A stretch of 64,000 nucleotides of DNA from UBA3076 sp964646435 (GTDB lineage Bacteria; Desulfobacterota; Dissulfuribacteria; Dissulfuribacterales; UBA3076). Positions 17,372 through 26,321 of this stretch are shown here, one piece after another; the first letter of the stretch is position 1, and every line of letters starts with the position of its first letter. Made by a program: the position numbers and the translations under genes. The notes beneath the pieces are model-generated. The model saw nothing but the letters and a program-made list of their open reading frames with translations. It had not been told where the DNA came from and did no database searches. The stretch covers positions 15,191-79,190 of the forward strand of contig CAZYEJ010000004.1 of NCBI GenBank assembly GCA_964646435.1. Direction: 5' to 3'.

Positions 17372-18187
17372 TCAGAAGCGGCGAGAAAGGTATTCCTTTT
17401 GAGAAAGGTATTTGATTTTAGAAGTATCTGAAATCCCAATTTCTTTTTGGGCAAACTCAATTATCTTTTTATAAGTGAATCGGTAATCAAACATCTGAAG
17501 GTAATTCCCCAAGACCTTCTTAGGTCTGAACTGGGAATATCGACAGGAGGTATCCAGGACAGGTAAGGCCTCTGCTTCCAGAATATGTTCTATCTCCTTT
17601 TGATTTAAGCAGAGCATTGGTCTGAAAACAGCATATCCTTCTCTCATTGAGATAAAGGGATAAAAGCGCTGGGATATCTCAATGAATCTCTCAGCCGAAA
17701 CTGGATTTTCACGATGTGAATAATCAGCCAGTTCCCGGGCAATAAATATTTCTAAGGCATAACTGGCGAGATCCCATAGACTGTGACCAGTAACAATCAC
17801 CAGATTAGATATGGATTTTTCTGTGGAAGACCAAAGCCTGAAAAGGGCTTTTTTCCTGATATCCTGGCAGATTATACAAGGGTTCTCTTGATGTTCTAAA
17901 AGTAAATCATCCTCTTCTGAAGGATGAAAGAAGAGCTTAACCCCCTTTTTTTCCCAAAACGAGAGTAGATCTTCTTTGAAATCCTCTCCATAAATATGCC
18001 TGGGATAGGCATAAAGGTGAGCCTCAATGTCATAATTATACCGGTCTTTTGCTTTATGTAAAAGAAAAAGGCAAGCAGAAGAATCTTTTCCACCAGAAAA
18101 AATAACGATCAAACGCTTTTTTTGGCAGGCATTAAGATAATTTCTATTATGAGTTCCCCACTTCTGGAAGACATCCGGTTTTCCCAA
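17372..18187 (-). CDS. PP-loop ATPase, TtcA/TilS-like
   Basis: The 271-residue protein has an N-type ATP-pyrophosphatase loop (VIFSGGKDSSACLFLL, residues about 27-42). It has a CxxC (ENPCIICQDIRKKALF) in the place TtcA has its cluster-binding cysteines, and a late Cys (DTSCRYSQFRPKK). These enzymes adenylate a carbonyl or base oxygen and replace it with N or S. The substrate is unknown: the protein is not long enough for TilS and lacks the full TtcA tail. It overlaps the 3' end of the enolase-superfamily gene by 41 bp, so the two are surely coupled. Confidence 0.75.
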   Translation of the reverse strand: MGKPDVFQKWGTHNRNYLNACQKKRLIVIFSGGKDSSACLFLLHKAKDRYNYDIEAHLYAYPRHIYGEDFKEDLLSFWEKKGVKLFFHPSEEDDLLLEHQENPCIICQDIRKKALFRLWSSTEKSISNLVIVTGHSLWDLASYALEIFIARELADYSHRENPVSAERFIEISQRFYPFISMREGYAVFRPMLCLNQKEIEHILEAEALPVLDTSCRYSQFRPKKVLGNYLQMFDYRFTYKKIIEFAQKEIGISDTSKIKYLSQKEYLSRRF

Positions 18188-19322
18188 TACTCAACCTCCC
18201 AAGCCTGGTTTCATCTACTATAAAACCCAATCCCTGTCCCCTTATTATTTCAGCCACTCCGCCAAAACCAAAAGAGAAATTCTCTGATGTTATGTTTTCT
18301 GAAAGAAGATAACTATCATAGGAGCCATCAACGTACTCTGCCTTTGGTAGAATAGATGCCGCTACCCGGCCCAGTGCAGAAAGGATTCCGGTTTCCCCCA
18401 CGTGGCATCCAATTTGATACTGAAGCCCTCCTTTTTCAGCGATTTCAGCCATCTTTAAAACCTTAATGAGTCCTCCATTTTTTGAAAGACGAAGATTGAC
18501 CATGTGGTAACTTCTGTTTTTTGCCATGGCCTCTATATCACTAACAGTAAGGGCTGATTCATCTGCTACAAATTGAAAATCACGGTTCTCCGGATACTTG
18601 AGAAGAAAGAGTATTTCCTCTCTATCTCTGCCAAAAGGCTCTTCAACCAGAAATATCCCGTACTTCCGGCATAATTTTAGGTTTGCAAGGGCCATCTCTA
18701 ATGACCAGGAGGCATTAGCATCGACCCTTAAATCAAAATCCCATCCAAGTTTTTCTCGTGAAAGCTTAAGTATTTCCTCATTGTAATCGAGATCAGTGCC
18801 AAGCTTGATCCGTATATTACGTATATTCACTTTTTCGTACATATCCAGAATATATTCTGCTTCTAATATAGGAAGTATGGGAAGGGTTCCACCATACTGA
18901 ATTGATTTTTTTAGAGGTTTTCTTTTTAACAGGTCATAGATGTCTTCCCCTGAGCTATGGCAAAACATATCAAGAAGCGCTGTTTCCACTGCACATAGCA
19001 GGGGAAGCTCGTGTAATTCGAGCGCCAGGGAATCCAAATGCTCTTTTCCGTCTTTCCAGGAAATATTTCTTTCAATAAGGGGTTCAAGGATTCTTACTAT
19101 GATTTTTTTTGCATTTTCCAGTAGATCCGCGCCTTTCCCGATCTCGCCTGATACATAGTCTCGTACGATAGCCTCACCGAATCCCCTTTTCCCCTGCCCC
19201 TCAATTTTGAGAATAAGGGAATCAGAAAAGGCTCGCGATGCCATTGAATGGGTAAAAACCATCTTAAACGGGATTTTTAATGCGTAGAGCTCTGCTTTTT
19301 CAATCTTTGCATATTGCTTCAT
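18147..19322 (-). CDS. Enolase-superfamily (MLE subgroup) epimerase-like enzyme
   Basis: The 391-residue protein has the capping domain and barrel of the muconate-lactonising/dipeptide-epimerase subgroup. Visible catalytic set: IRIKLG (RxK), LRVDANASW (metal Asp), LVEEPF (Glu), VADESAL (Asp), and RLSKNGGL (second Lys). A GCHVGETGILSALGR block closes the active site. Such enzymes abstract the proton alpha to a carboxylate to racemise, epimerise or cycloisomerise. The first Lys of the usual KxK is Arg. Its neighbour, a PP-loop ATPase, suggests that the product is activated with ATP. Substrate unknown. Confidence 0.78.
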   Translation of the reverse strand: MKQYAKIEKAELYALKIPFKMVFTHSMASRAFSDSLILKIEGQGKRGFGEAIVRDYVSGEIGKGADLLENAKKIIVRILEPLIERNISWKDGKEHLDSLALELHELPLLCAVETALLDMFCHSSGEDIYDLLKRKPLKKSIQYGGTLPILPILEAEYILDMYEKVNIRNIRIKLGTDLDYNEEILKLSREKLGWDFDLRVDANASWSLEMALANLKLCRKYGIFLVEEPFGRDREEILFLLKYPENRDFQFVADESALTVSDIEAMAKNRSYHMVNLRLSKNGGLIKVLKMAEIAEKGGLQYQIGCHVGETGILSALGRVAASILPKAEYVDGSYDSYLLSENITSENFSFGFGGVAEIIRGQGLGFIVDETRLGRLSIGKTGCLPEVGNS

Positions 19323-19455
19323 AATGATTGATAGCTTACTGTGATAAAAAAATCATATCAACAGACATTTGGTTTTGTGGAGTTACGAGTTACGGGTTAA
19401 AATACTCAACTGCTGCTTAAGCGCAGGAAGACATCATTTTTCTCGAATTACAAAA

Positions 19456-19860
19456 ATGCACAATTGTAGCCTTTCAGAATATAACATATATGTAAAACAA
19501 ATCCTTGTTTTGGTCCTCATAATTGGCTGTTTTTTATTAGCAGAACATCACTTGGCCTTATATAAGAAAGGACAGGCCCAAGTTCCCCTTAAAAAAGCAG
19601 TTATTACAAATAACTCCCAGGATGCTTATAGCGCAAGGGGGTTGCTATTTTTTCGTCCCATGGATATAAACAGTGCGTCTTTAGAGGAACTGACACTGCT
19701 TCCTGGTATTGGTGAGGTTACTGCATGCAGAGTCGTTCAGTTCCGCCAGAGTCTTGGTTTTCTCCTTTCTGCCGAGGAACTTGATACCATTAATAGCCCT
19801 CTGAATCCAAAACTATTAGGGGCAATAACCCCATACTTAGCTGTTGAATTTGATTTCTGA
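19456..19860 (+). CDS. ComEA-like helix-hairpin-helix protein
   Basis: The protein is about 134 residues. A single membrane anchor (KQILVLVLIIGCFLLAE) is followed by a linker and a C-terminal HhH DNA-binding motif (DINSASLEELTLLPGIGEVT ... ACRVVQFRQSLGF). ComEA proteins bind incoming DNA in the periplasm, but many such small HhH proteins have no proven role. The ATG at 19456 (MHNCSLSEYN) is preferred; the frame is open back to 19369. Its end overlaps the CooC-like gene by 17 bp. Confidence 0.72.
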   Translation: MHNCSLSEYNIYVKQILVLVLIIGCFLLAEHHLALYKKGQAQVPLKKAVITNNSQDAYSARGLLFFRPMDINSASLEELTLLPGIGEVTACRVVQFRQSLGFLLSAEELDTINSPLNPKLLGAITPYLAVEFDF

Positions 19861-20632
19861 CACCCATAGTCCTGGAACAGCCCATATTCTTGCCATGGCC
19901 GGTAAAGGTGGCACTGGCAAGACTACCATTAGTGCTCTCCTGATCAAATACTTTGTGGAGAAAGGCCTGACTCCGGTGTTGGCCGTGGATGCCGATGCCA
20001 ATGAAAATCTTAATGAGCTCCTTGGCCTTGCAGTGGAGACCAGCCTGGGAGATCTTAGGGAGAGGATGAAGACAGAGACGCCTCCCGGCATGACTAAAAG
20101 AGACTATATGGAGATGTACATAAACCGGGCCATTATAGAGGCCAAAGATTTCGATTTGCTGGTCATGGGCCAGCCCGAAGGCCCTGGCTGCTACTGCATG
20201 GCCAACACAATCTTGGCACAGATAATAGAGGGGCTGGCCAGGAGTTACCGTTACCTCATAGTCGATAATGAGGCGGGAATGGAGCACTTAAGTCGCTTAA
20301 ATCTCCGGAAAATACACACCTTATTTGTTGTGTCTGACCCTTCAATCCGGGGAATAGTCACAGCGGCGCGCATAGCCAATCTTACAAAGGCATTAAAAGT
20401 AGAAGTGAGAAATAAAGTGCTCATAGTAAACAGGGTGCCAAATGACCTGCCGGCAGCACTGAAGGACCAGATACAGGAGGTCATACAGAAAACCGATCTC
20501 CTGTTCGGAGGCTGTGTTCCTGCAAGCGACGATATTTTCCAGAGTGAGCTTCAGCAGGAATCCCTGTTAAAGCTCTCAGCCAAAACTGACGCGGTACAAG
20601 TAACAAAACGGATTTTTAACAACTTCCTCTGA
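19844..20632 (+). CDS. cooC: CooC-like ATPase (CODH nickel-insertion/maturation)
   Basis: The 262-residue MinD/ParA-type ATPase has a deviant Walker A (AGKGGTGKTTI), DADAN, and the CooC hallmark GPGCYCMANTIL whose cysteine pair binds nickel at the dimer interface. CooC/AcsF supports maturation of carbon monoxide dehydrogenase or acetyl-CoA synthase. The start is a TTG at 19844 inside the preceding gene; a later ATG at 19894 would remove residues just before the P-loop. No CODH gene lies in the window, so the client is encoded elsewhere. Good family match. Confidence 0.85.
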   Translation: MNLISDTHSPGTAHILAMAGKGGTGKTTISALLIKYFVEKGLTPVLAVDADANENLNELLGLAVETSLGDLRERMKTETPPGMTKRDYMEMYINRAIIEAKDFDLLVMGQPEGPGCYCMANTILAQIIEGLARSYRYLIVDNEAGMEHLSRLNLRKIHTLFVVSDPSIRGIVTAARIANLTKALKVEVRNKVLIVNRVPNDLPAALKDQIQEVIQKTDLLFGGCVPASDDIFQSELQQESLLKLSAKTDAVQVTKRIFNNFL

Positions 20633-20683
20633 TTTTTTGGAGTATGAAGTTTGGAGAAGACGAATTCTTTAACTTTAGGCACT

Positions 20684-23434
20684 TCAAATACTTGCATCTT
20701 TATGATTCAGGACCTGCCGCACTTTCCTGGCTAAGTCGTATATTTTAAAAGGTTTCTTGGAATAAGGCAGACCGCTCTTTTTCAGTTCTTCACATACTTG
20801 ATGATCTGAGCCATGGCCGCTACAGAACAATACCTTAATATCAGGATTGATTTCCTTGAGTTTATCATAGGCCTCTTTGCCACCCATCCGGGGCATAATC
20901 ATGTCCAGAAGTACAAGGTCAATAGTGTGTCCAAAGACCTTGTAGACATGTATGGCCTCTAGCCCGTCTTGTGCCAGCAACACATTATAACCATGAGCGG
21001 AAAGGACCTCCAGTGTCAGATCCCTGACAATTTCTTCATCGTCAACTACTAAGATAGTCTCTGATCCGGCCAATGCCTGATTTTTTATAGATTCTTTTGC
21101 AAGCTCTGGAACAGACTCTGTTACAGAAAAAAAGAGCTCAAAGGTGGTTCCCTGCCCATTCTCACTTTCAACATGGATACATCCTTCACTGCTTTTTACA
21201 ATCCCGTAAGCCATGGCAAGCCCAAGCCCGGACCCCTTGCCTACTTCTTTGGTTGTAAAAAAAGGATCGAATATCCGGTCTCTTATTTCCGGCTCAATGC
21301 CAATCCCGGTATCACTGATGCTTATACAAACATAACGACCGGGATGTGCCATGAAATCCGGGCAACGGCCACAAACTTCTTTGTATCCGACTTCACTAGT
21401 GGCCACCAAAAGGCGCCCTCCATCAGGCATGGCGTCCAGAGCATTGAGGCATATATTTAAGATGGCCTGCTGGACTTGGGTGGGGTCACAGTTAATCAAA
21501 GGGAGATCTTCCTGAAGAGAGAATCCCGTCTCTATATTCTCTGGCAAAGAGCTTTTCATGAATTCCAATGTTTCCTGCACAATCTCATTGACTGCAGATG
21601 AACGGGATCGTCCGGGCTGACCATTACGACTGAAAGCCAGAAGCTTTGTCACCAGATCGGCAGCCCTCAGGCTGGACCTCTCGATAATATCTGCATAGCG
21701 TCCTATGTCAGACTCCTGCCCTATTTTCAGTTTCAGAAGATTTATATAGCCCAAGATACCAGTAAGTATGTTATTGAAGTCATGTGCTATGCCACCGGCC
21801 ATAGTCCCGATGGACTCAAGCTTTTGGGCCTGCAACAATCTGTTTTCAATGCGTTTTTTCTCCGTCAGGTCAGTTAACATGGCCAGACAGCCACTATACT
21901 GATCGTCTGTCATGATGGGAACACTGCTGATCAGAACACTCACAGGGCCACTTGACTTCCCCTGCAATACAATCTCCTCCTTGGCTGTTCTCCCCTTCAT
22001 ATTCTCCATGAGTACTCGAAGAAGTACCTTTTTTCCTTCTTCGTTTACGAGACTGTACACGCTGTGATCCACCAGATTCTCATAGCCCAACATTTCTCTC
22101 AGATGGCAGTTTGAAAACCTGATAGTCCCGTTTTCTTCCAGTATCCAGATACCCTCGTTAACATTCTCTACGATTTCGCGATACTTGCGCTCTGAATCTT
22201 CGAGCTTACTGTAGAGATTTGCATTCTCAAGGGCCATGGCAATCTGGTTGGCAAAACTGGTAAGAAAATTCTTATCAATTTCCGTGACAAAATCCTTATC
22301 ATTTTGATTATCCCCTAGCACTACACCGATTAACCGGCCCCGCACAGTCATGGGTACCAAAACAAAGGCCTTTGGCTTTAACCTCAGTAAAAGGGGATTT
22401 TGAGGGTTAAGGAATATCTTTTCCACATCTTTTACCAGGACAGACTTTTTTTTTCTGGCAGTACGGGCAATGATATTGTCCTTCTTGTCCAGGGGTATTT
22501 GATAACCCTTAAGATCTGTAAAGGTGTCGGGTTCCACCCCCACTGCGTGAATCAGAATCAGGCAGTTTTTGTCTTCATCAAATAGGAATATCCCTGCTCT
22601 ATCAAGGTGGGCTACCTTCAGGAGCCGTTTGAGTATCAATTCCAGGAGTTCTTCCAGCTTGAGTGTGGAAAGGATGGCAGCGCTGGACTCCTGAAGGGTG
22701 GTGAGTTGATCCACCTTTCGCTGCAAGTCCTGGTTGAGTTGATAGATCTGATTATATTTTTCCCTAAGGATTCCCTTATCCTTCTCAAGCTCCTTTATGC
22801 TTTCCTGGGATACCTTCCATGGCGTGAATATCCTGTGATAGAAGTCTTGGACTCTATTCCGGGTCTCCCACTGGAGATGGTATTCGCAGTAATCATCTCC
22901 CTTAAAGAAACACTTGGTCTCTTCCAAGCGGCTGGGAGAGAGACCCCAAATCATCGGAATCGCCTTATAAATACCCTTATTCATCAAACACAAATCACGG
23001 CTTAGAGGGATATCTTTTGTCCAGATGAGACGTATTACGGCATTATTACGGGAAGAACTCAGCAGTTCTATCCTTTTGGTCTTGTTGAAATGGTCATTTA
23101 CCCTTTGTGTATGCCTGATTGCTTTTGCTGGATTGCCAAAGGCATAGATTATAATCCTCTGAATGTAGCCCAGATGCTGCTTCAATACTGAGTTAAAGCC
23201 TATCTTGTAAGCTGCATCTTCGTCGCCCAAAATCCTCTTGGCCCTCTCATAAAGCTGTATCATTAGGCTGGATGAAATCCAGTTATTTGGATCAGAAAGG
23301 AATGCCTTTGGATCGGATATCCCTGCCATTTCCGGCCCGGGATCCTTAAATAGCTCAGCCAAATTTCCAGGTTCCTTTTCCTCGACATATTCAATAATAG
23401 CAAGGGAATTAATACAACTAGTGTGCTTATCCAT
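20684..23434 (-). CDS. Hybrid sensor histidine kinase (V4R-like?, GAF, PAS, HisKA, HATPase, REC)
   Basis: The 916-residue protein has no membrane segment and is cytoplasmic. The N-terminal 200 residues form a domain ending KGDDYCEYHLQW, similar to V4R/heme-NO-associated folds (tentative). A coiled coil, a GAF domain (about 250-410) and a PAS domain (about 415-535) follow. HisKA has the phospho-His in GTMAGGIAHDFNNIL, and HATPase has DTGIGIEPEIRDRIF and GSGLGLAMAYGIV. The C-terminal REC domain carries the acceptor in DLVLLDMIMPRMGG. Signal unknown; it converges with cooC. The sigma-54 regulator at 26322 is a possible but unproven partner. Confidence 0.88.
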   Translation of the reverse strand: MDKHTSCINSLAIIEYVEEKEPGNLAELFKDPGPEMAGISDPKAFLSDPNNWISSSLMIQLYERAKRILGDEDAAYKIGFNSVLKQHLGYIQRIIIYAFGNPAKAIRHTQRVNDHFNKTKRIELLSSSRNNAVIRLIWTKDIPLSRDLCLMNKGIYKAIPMIWGLSPSRLEETKCFFKGDDYCEYHLQWETRNRVQDFYHRIFTPWKVSQESIKELEKDKGILREKYNQIYQLNQDLQRKVDQLTTLQESSAAILSTLKLEELLELILKRLLKVAHLDRAGIFLFDEDKNCLILIHAVGVEPDTFTDLKGYQIPLDKKDNIIARTARKKKSVLVKDVEKIFLNPQNPLLLRLKPKAFVLVPMTVRGRLIGVVLGDNQNDKDFVTEIDKNFLTSFANQIAMALENANLYSKLEDSERKYREIVENVNEGIWILEENGTIRFSNCHLREMLGYENLVDHSVYSLVNEEGKKVLLRVLMENMKGRTAKEEIVLQGKSSGPVSVLISSVPIMTDDQYSGCLAMLTDLTEKKRIENRLLQAQKLESIGTMAGGIAHDFNNILTGILGYINLLKLKIGQESDIGRYADIIERSSLRAADLVTKLLAFSRNGQPGRSRSSAVNEIVQETLEFMKSSLPENIETGFSLQEDLPLINCDPTQVQQAILNICLNALDAMPDGGRLLVATSEVGYKEVCGRCPDFMAHPGRYVCISISDTGIGIEPEIRDRIFDPFFTTKEVGKGSGLGLAMAYGIVKSSEGCIHVESENGQGTTFELFFSVTESVPELAKESIKNQALAGSETILVVDDEEIVRDLTLEVLSAHGYNVLLAQDGLEAIHVYKVFGHTIDLVLLDMIMPRMGGKEAYDKLKEINPDIKVLFCSGHGSDHQVCEELKKSGLPYSKKPFKIYDLARKVRQVLNHKDASI

Positions 23435-23812
23435 TACGAATTATTTCACCGTCAATTTTGTAACGCACTTAAGTCAAAACTGAGGACTAACAGAAGAGAA
23501 CCAATATATTTCAGGCATAGCCATACTCTTTTAGAAGTTGCAATAAAGAATGCATTAACAACAAAGATTAATAAATAAAGCTAATTATAGCTTTCTCATG
23601 GCTTCCGGGCAAGCGCCTACACATTACCAGAACCAGCATAACAGGACGGCATTAATTCTGCATATTTATAAGGATTACGCCTTTACAGCTCATAACTATA
23701 CTCCTTTTACCAGTAGACCAGAAGGAAAATACAAAAAAATGCACAATATCAACTAATTATAATAAGCCACATAATATGATTCTTAAGTTAACAACATTAC
23801 ATAAAGGGGGAC
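23435..23812. other. Intergenic region, divergent promoters expected
   Basis: This 378-bp AT-rich gap separates the hybrid kinase (minus) and the acyltransferase (plus). Promoters for both must lie here. AAAGGGGG before 23813 is a ribosome site. I see no ORF with a ribosome site, no RNA gene and no clear repeat. Confidence 0.4.
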
Positions 23813-24790
23813 ATGATGTTCAGAATACCTAATGTTGCCGGTCTTGGTTTAAGTCAGTTCTTTCAACTTTCCTTTAATGTAAAATTGGCTCGCTTATCAC
23901 CATTCATATGCCTACGCATCTATCTCTATCTGGTGGGTTTTTTATACTTCTCCTTAAAACGGACTGATAGAAAAAAGATATCACTTTGTCTGAACCATGT
24001 CTTGAGGTTTAATCTCAAAAAATCTCCGTCTTACAAAACCTTTCTTGGAATTTTTGATCATTACTTTGAAAAATTAATAATGGCCCACAGGCCCTTATCT
24101 GAGATGATCATTTTTTTGCGCCTGCGTCTGCATATCAAAAACAAGGGCTATCTGGACAAAGTCGCAAAAACCGGAAAAGGGTGCATCCTTGTTACCGGAC
24201 ACTTCGGGGCAGTAGAGTTCCTTCCACTGTCATTGGCCATGAACGGCTATAAGATCGCATTGATATGCCGATTCAAGACAAAAAGGCTAAAAGAGGAACT
24301 TATAAAAAGGGCAAGAGATTTTGATGTCATATTGATAGACGCCGGTGAACCTAAAGTGGCATTCAAGGCACTCCGAGTTATAAAGAGCGGGAGAATATTG
24401 ATCACAGAATGCGACGAATTCTCAGAATGGCGCCTGCACCCTGATAAGCAAGTCTCAGTCTTTGGCCACAATATACCACAGGACAGGACACTGGACTTCT
24501 TACAACGCAGGGCCAAAGTGCCTGCACTTATGGGACTTATGAGGCGAGAAAAAGGGGACTTCACGTTATGCATTGAGTCCCTTGCAGATGGTGACAAAGA
24601 TGAATCTTTGGCTGCCAGGGCATGGAACAAGCTTGAGAACTATATACTCAGCTATCCCCAACAGTGGTATCAATGGAAAGATGCTGCAACAGCGCTGTCT
24701 GAATACATTGTCCTGGACAACAAGAAAGATAAACAAGAAGTCACATTAATACCTTCTGAACGCCCTGTTCTATCTGCCAATTTCTCGTAA
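23813..24790 (+). CDS. Lipid A biosynthesis acyltransferase-like protein (LpxL/HtrB family)
   Basis: The 325-residue protein has the H-x4-E active site of the lysophospholipid acyltransferase fold (VTGHFGAVEFLPLS). A hydrophobic N-terminal segment (FICLRIYLYLVGFLYF) could anchor it to the inner membrane. It probably adds an acyl chain to lipid A or another glycolipid, but the acceptor is not provable. Two ATGs (23813, 23816) follow AAAGGGGG. It stands alone and converges with the fadL-like gene. Confidence 0.8.
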   Translation: MMFRIPNVAGLGLSQFFQLSFNVKLARLSPFICLRIYLYLVGFLYFSLKRTDRKKISLCLNHVLRFNLKKSPSYKTFLGIFDHYFEKLIMAHRPLSEMIIFLRLRLHIKNKGYLDKVAKTGKGCILVTGHFGAVEFLPLSLAMNGYKIALICRFKTKRLKEELIKRARDFDVILIDAGEPKVAFKALRVIKSGRILITECDEFSEWRLHPDKQVSVFGHNIPQDRTLDFLQRRAKVPALMGLMRREKGDFTLCIESLADGDKDESLAARAWNKLENYILSYPQQWYQWKDAATALSEYIVLDNKKDKQEVTLIPSERPVLSANFS

Positions 24791-24834
24791 GCGTTCACGG
24801 GTTCAGGGTTCAAAGGTCTTGTCTAAGCCACTTG

Positions 24835-26088
24835 CTAAAACCTGTAATACAGGCTCAGGGCCAGTGAATGAGCCCTCAGTTTATAATCCCCGTTGGCCCT
24901 TAGATTCCTCAGGTCATCAGGCAGGTAAGGCATAATTTCGTTGTCTTTTTTGCGCTCCTCACCATATATGAAGTTATAAGCAACTCCCAGGACGGTCTTA
25001 TCTCCAAGGTTCCAATCGAGACCGGCTGTATATATGTGGCGGTCCCCGTCAGGCTGTTGGGGATCAAGGGTTGAATCCGGCATAGGGGCTTCATCGAAAA
25101 TGTATCCGGCCCTGAAGGTGTAACGGTCAGACATCCTGTATTTTACGCCGAACCTGTAAGCGAATACGTCTTCCCACTTCTTGGGCTGAACAGACGAATA
25201 TTGCCCGTTTATCGGATCCTTGAACTTGACCTTGAATTCATCATAGGTAGACCAGCCTGTCCAGGTAACATCAAACTCCAGGGTCCATTTGGTATCCGGC
25301 TTAAAGGAGATTCCGGCGGTAAGAGAAGGAGGAAGGTCCAGGTCGCCCTTGCCCTTCGTGTCGGGAAAGGCGCTTTTAAAGGGGGCAGGCACCTCGAAGT
25401 CCGCATCTCCGTCGTCAAAGCTCAATTTTATCTTACTCCGGTAAGACAGTCCCAACTGCCAGGAATCATTCACGTGGTACAGGAGGCCAAGATTGTAACC
25501 ATAACCCCATGTATCGTCAGTGAGTTTCGACTCGCCGTCAGGAAAAGATGGAAATGGAAGTTTCTTTTTGAGTTCAAGATCGGCCCGCAAGACATTTAAT
25601 CCTGCGGACACGGCCAGGTTCCCTTTTTTGAAGGCCAGATTAGGATTCAGGTTAAATGTCTGTAAACTGGAGTAGGTGCTAAGATAGCGTCCCTCCCAAT
25701 CTCCCTCCCACACCGTGGAAAGCCCAAATGGAGAAAAGACTCCGAGTCCAAAATAGATTTGAGGCGATATCTGCTGAGTCAGATACGTATATGGGGGTGT
25801 GTGGATCTTAGCGACGGTCGCTTCATCCTGGTTACCTGGGCCATTATATGTCACCCTTGGGGCTGTAAGTGTCGCACCAAGACAGGCCTGTCTGCCATCG
25901 AGCTGGGCTATGCCTGCAGGATTAAAAAATACTGCAGAGGGGTCATCGGCCTGGGCCACAAAGGCATTCCCTTGACCCATTGGTCCGGTTCCCTGCTGCA
26001 TTATTGCAAAACCTGCGCTATGGGCATGGCCTGCAGAAACAACCAAAAGAAGTATGAAGAAGTAGACAGTTACCAGCCTTTTACACAT
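24835..26088 (-). CDS. FadL/OmpP1-type outer membrane channel
   Basis: The 417-residue protein has a signal peptide ending near SAGHAHSA. The mature N-terminus is GFAIMQQGTGPMGQGNAFVA, the typical FadL hatch with the NPA-type motif (FFNPAGIAQL). The C-terminus ends in an aromatic residue (LALSLYYRF), as needed for outer membrane insertion. FadL homologues take up long-chain fatty acids or other hydrophobic substrates such as aromatics. No fad genes are adjacent, so the substrate is open. The sequence is full length. Confidence 0.9.
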   Translation of the reverse strand: MCKRLVTVYFFILLLVVSAGHAHSAGFAIMQQGTGPMGQGNAFVAQADDPSAVFFNPAGIAQLDGRQACLGATLTAPRVTYNGPGNQDEATVAKIHTPPYTYLTQQISPQIYFGLGVFSPFGLSTVWEGDWEGRYLSTYSSLQTFNLNPNLAFKKGNLAVSAGLNVLRADLELKKKLPFPSFPDGESKLTDDTWGYGYNLGLLYHVNDSWQLGLSYRSKIKLSFDDGDADFEVPAPFKSAFPDTKGKGDLDLPPSLTAGISFKPDTKWTLEFDVTWTGWSTYDEFKVKFKDPINGQYSSVQPKKWEDVFAYRFGVKYRMSDRYTFRAGYIFDEAPMPDSTLDPQQPDGDRHIYTAGLDWNLGDKTVLGVAYNFIYGEERKKDNEIMPYLPDDLRNLRANGDYKLRAHSLALSLYYRF

Positions 26089-26145
26089 TGAAGAAACTCC
26101 TAATGTATTAAATAATGATAATTGTGAAATTGAAGGTAGTTATTA

Positions 26146-26176
26146 ATTTTAATCCCTCGATCCCTCGATCCCTCAA
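26146..26176. repeat. Short tandem repeat (CCCTCGAT units)
   Basis: Three near-identical units of about 8 bp (ATCCCTCG, ATCCCTCG, ATCCCTCA) lie in tandem between the fadL-like gene and the sigma-54 regulator. The last unit passes into CAATTTAAG, a word also seen in other intergenic repeats of this window. Confidence 0.6.
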
Positions 26177-26217
26177 TTTAAGAATAGTTAAACGGCAAAA
26201 AAATCGCAAACAATATA

Positions 26218-26255
26218 ATAGTGTCAAAAAATTGTCATAAATTAATTGACACTAT
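26218..26255. promoter_or_regulatory. 10-bp inverted repeat, likely operator
   Basis: ATAGTGTCAA (26218-26227) and TTGACACTAT (26246-26255) are perfect inverted arms separated by 18 bp. No U-run follows on either side, so a protein-binding site is more likely than a terminator. A perfect TATAAT lies at 26275-26280, 42 bp before the regulator ATG. The site may serve the fadL-like gene, the regulator, or both. Confidence 0.5.
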
Positions 26256-26321
26256 CTCAGACCTTATGTAATTTTATAATTATTTAATCATATCTTCAAT
26301 GTCAGAATGGGTTGAGAAAGT

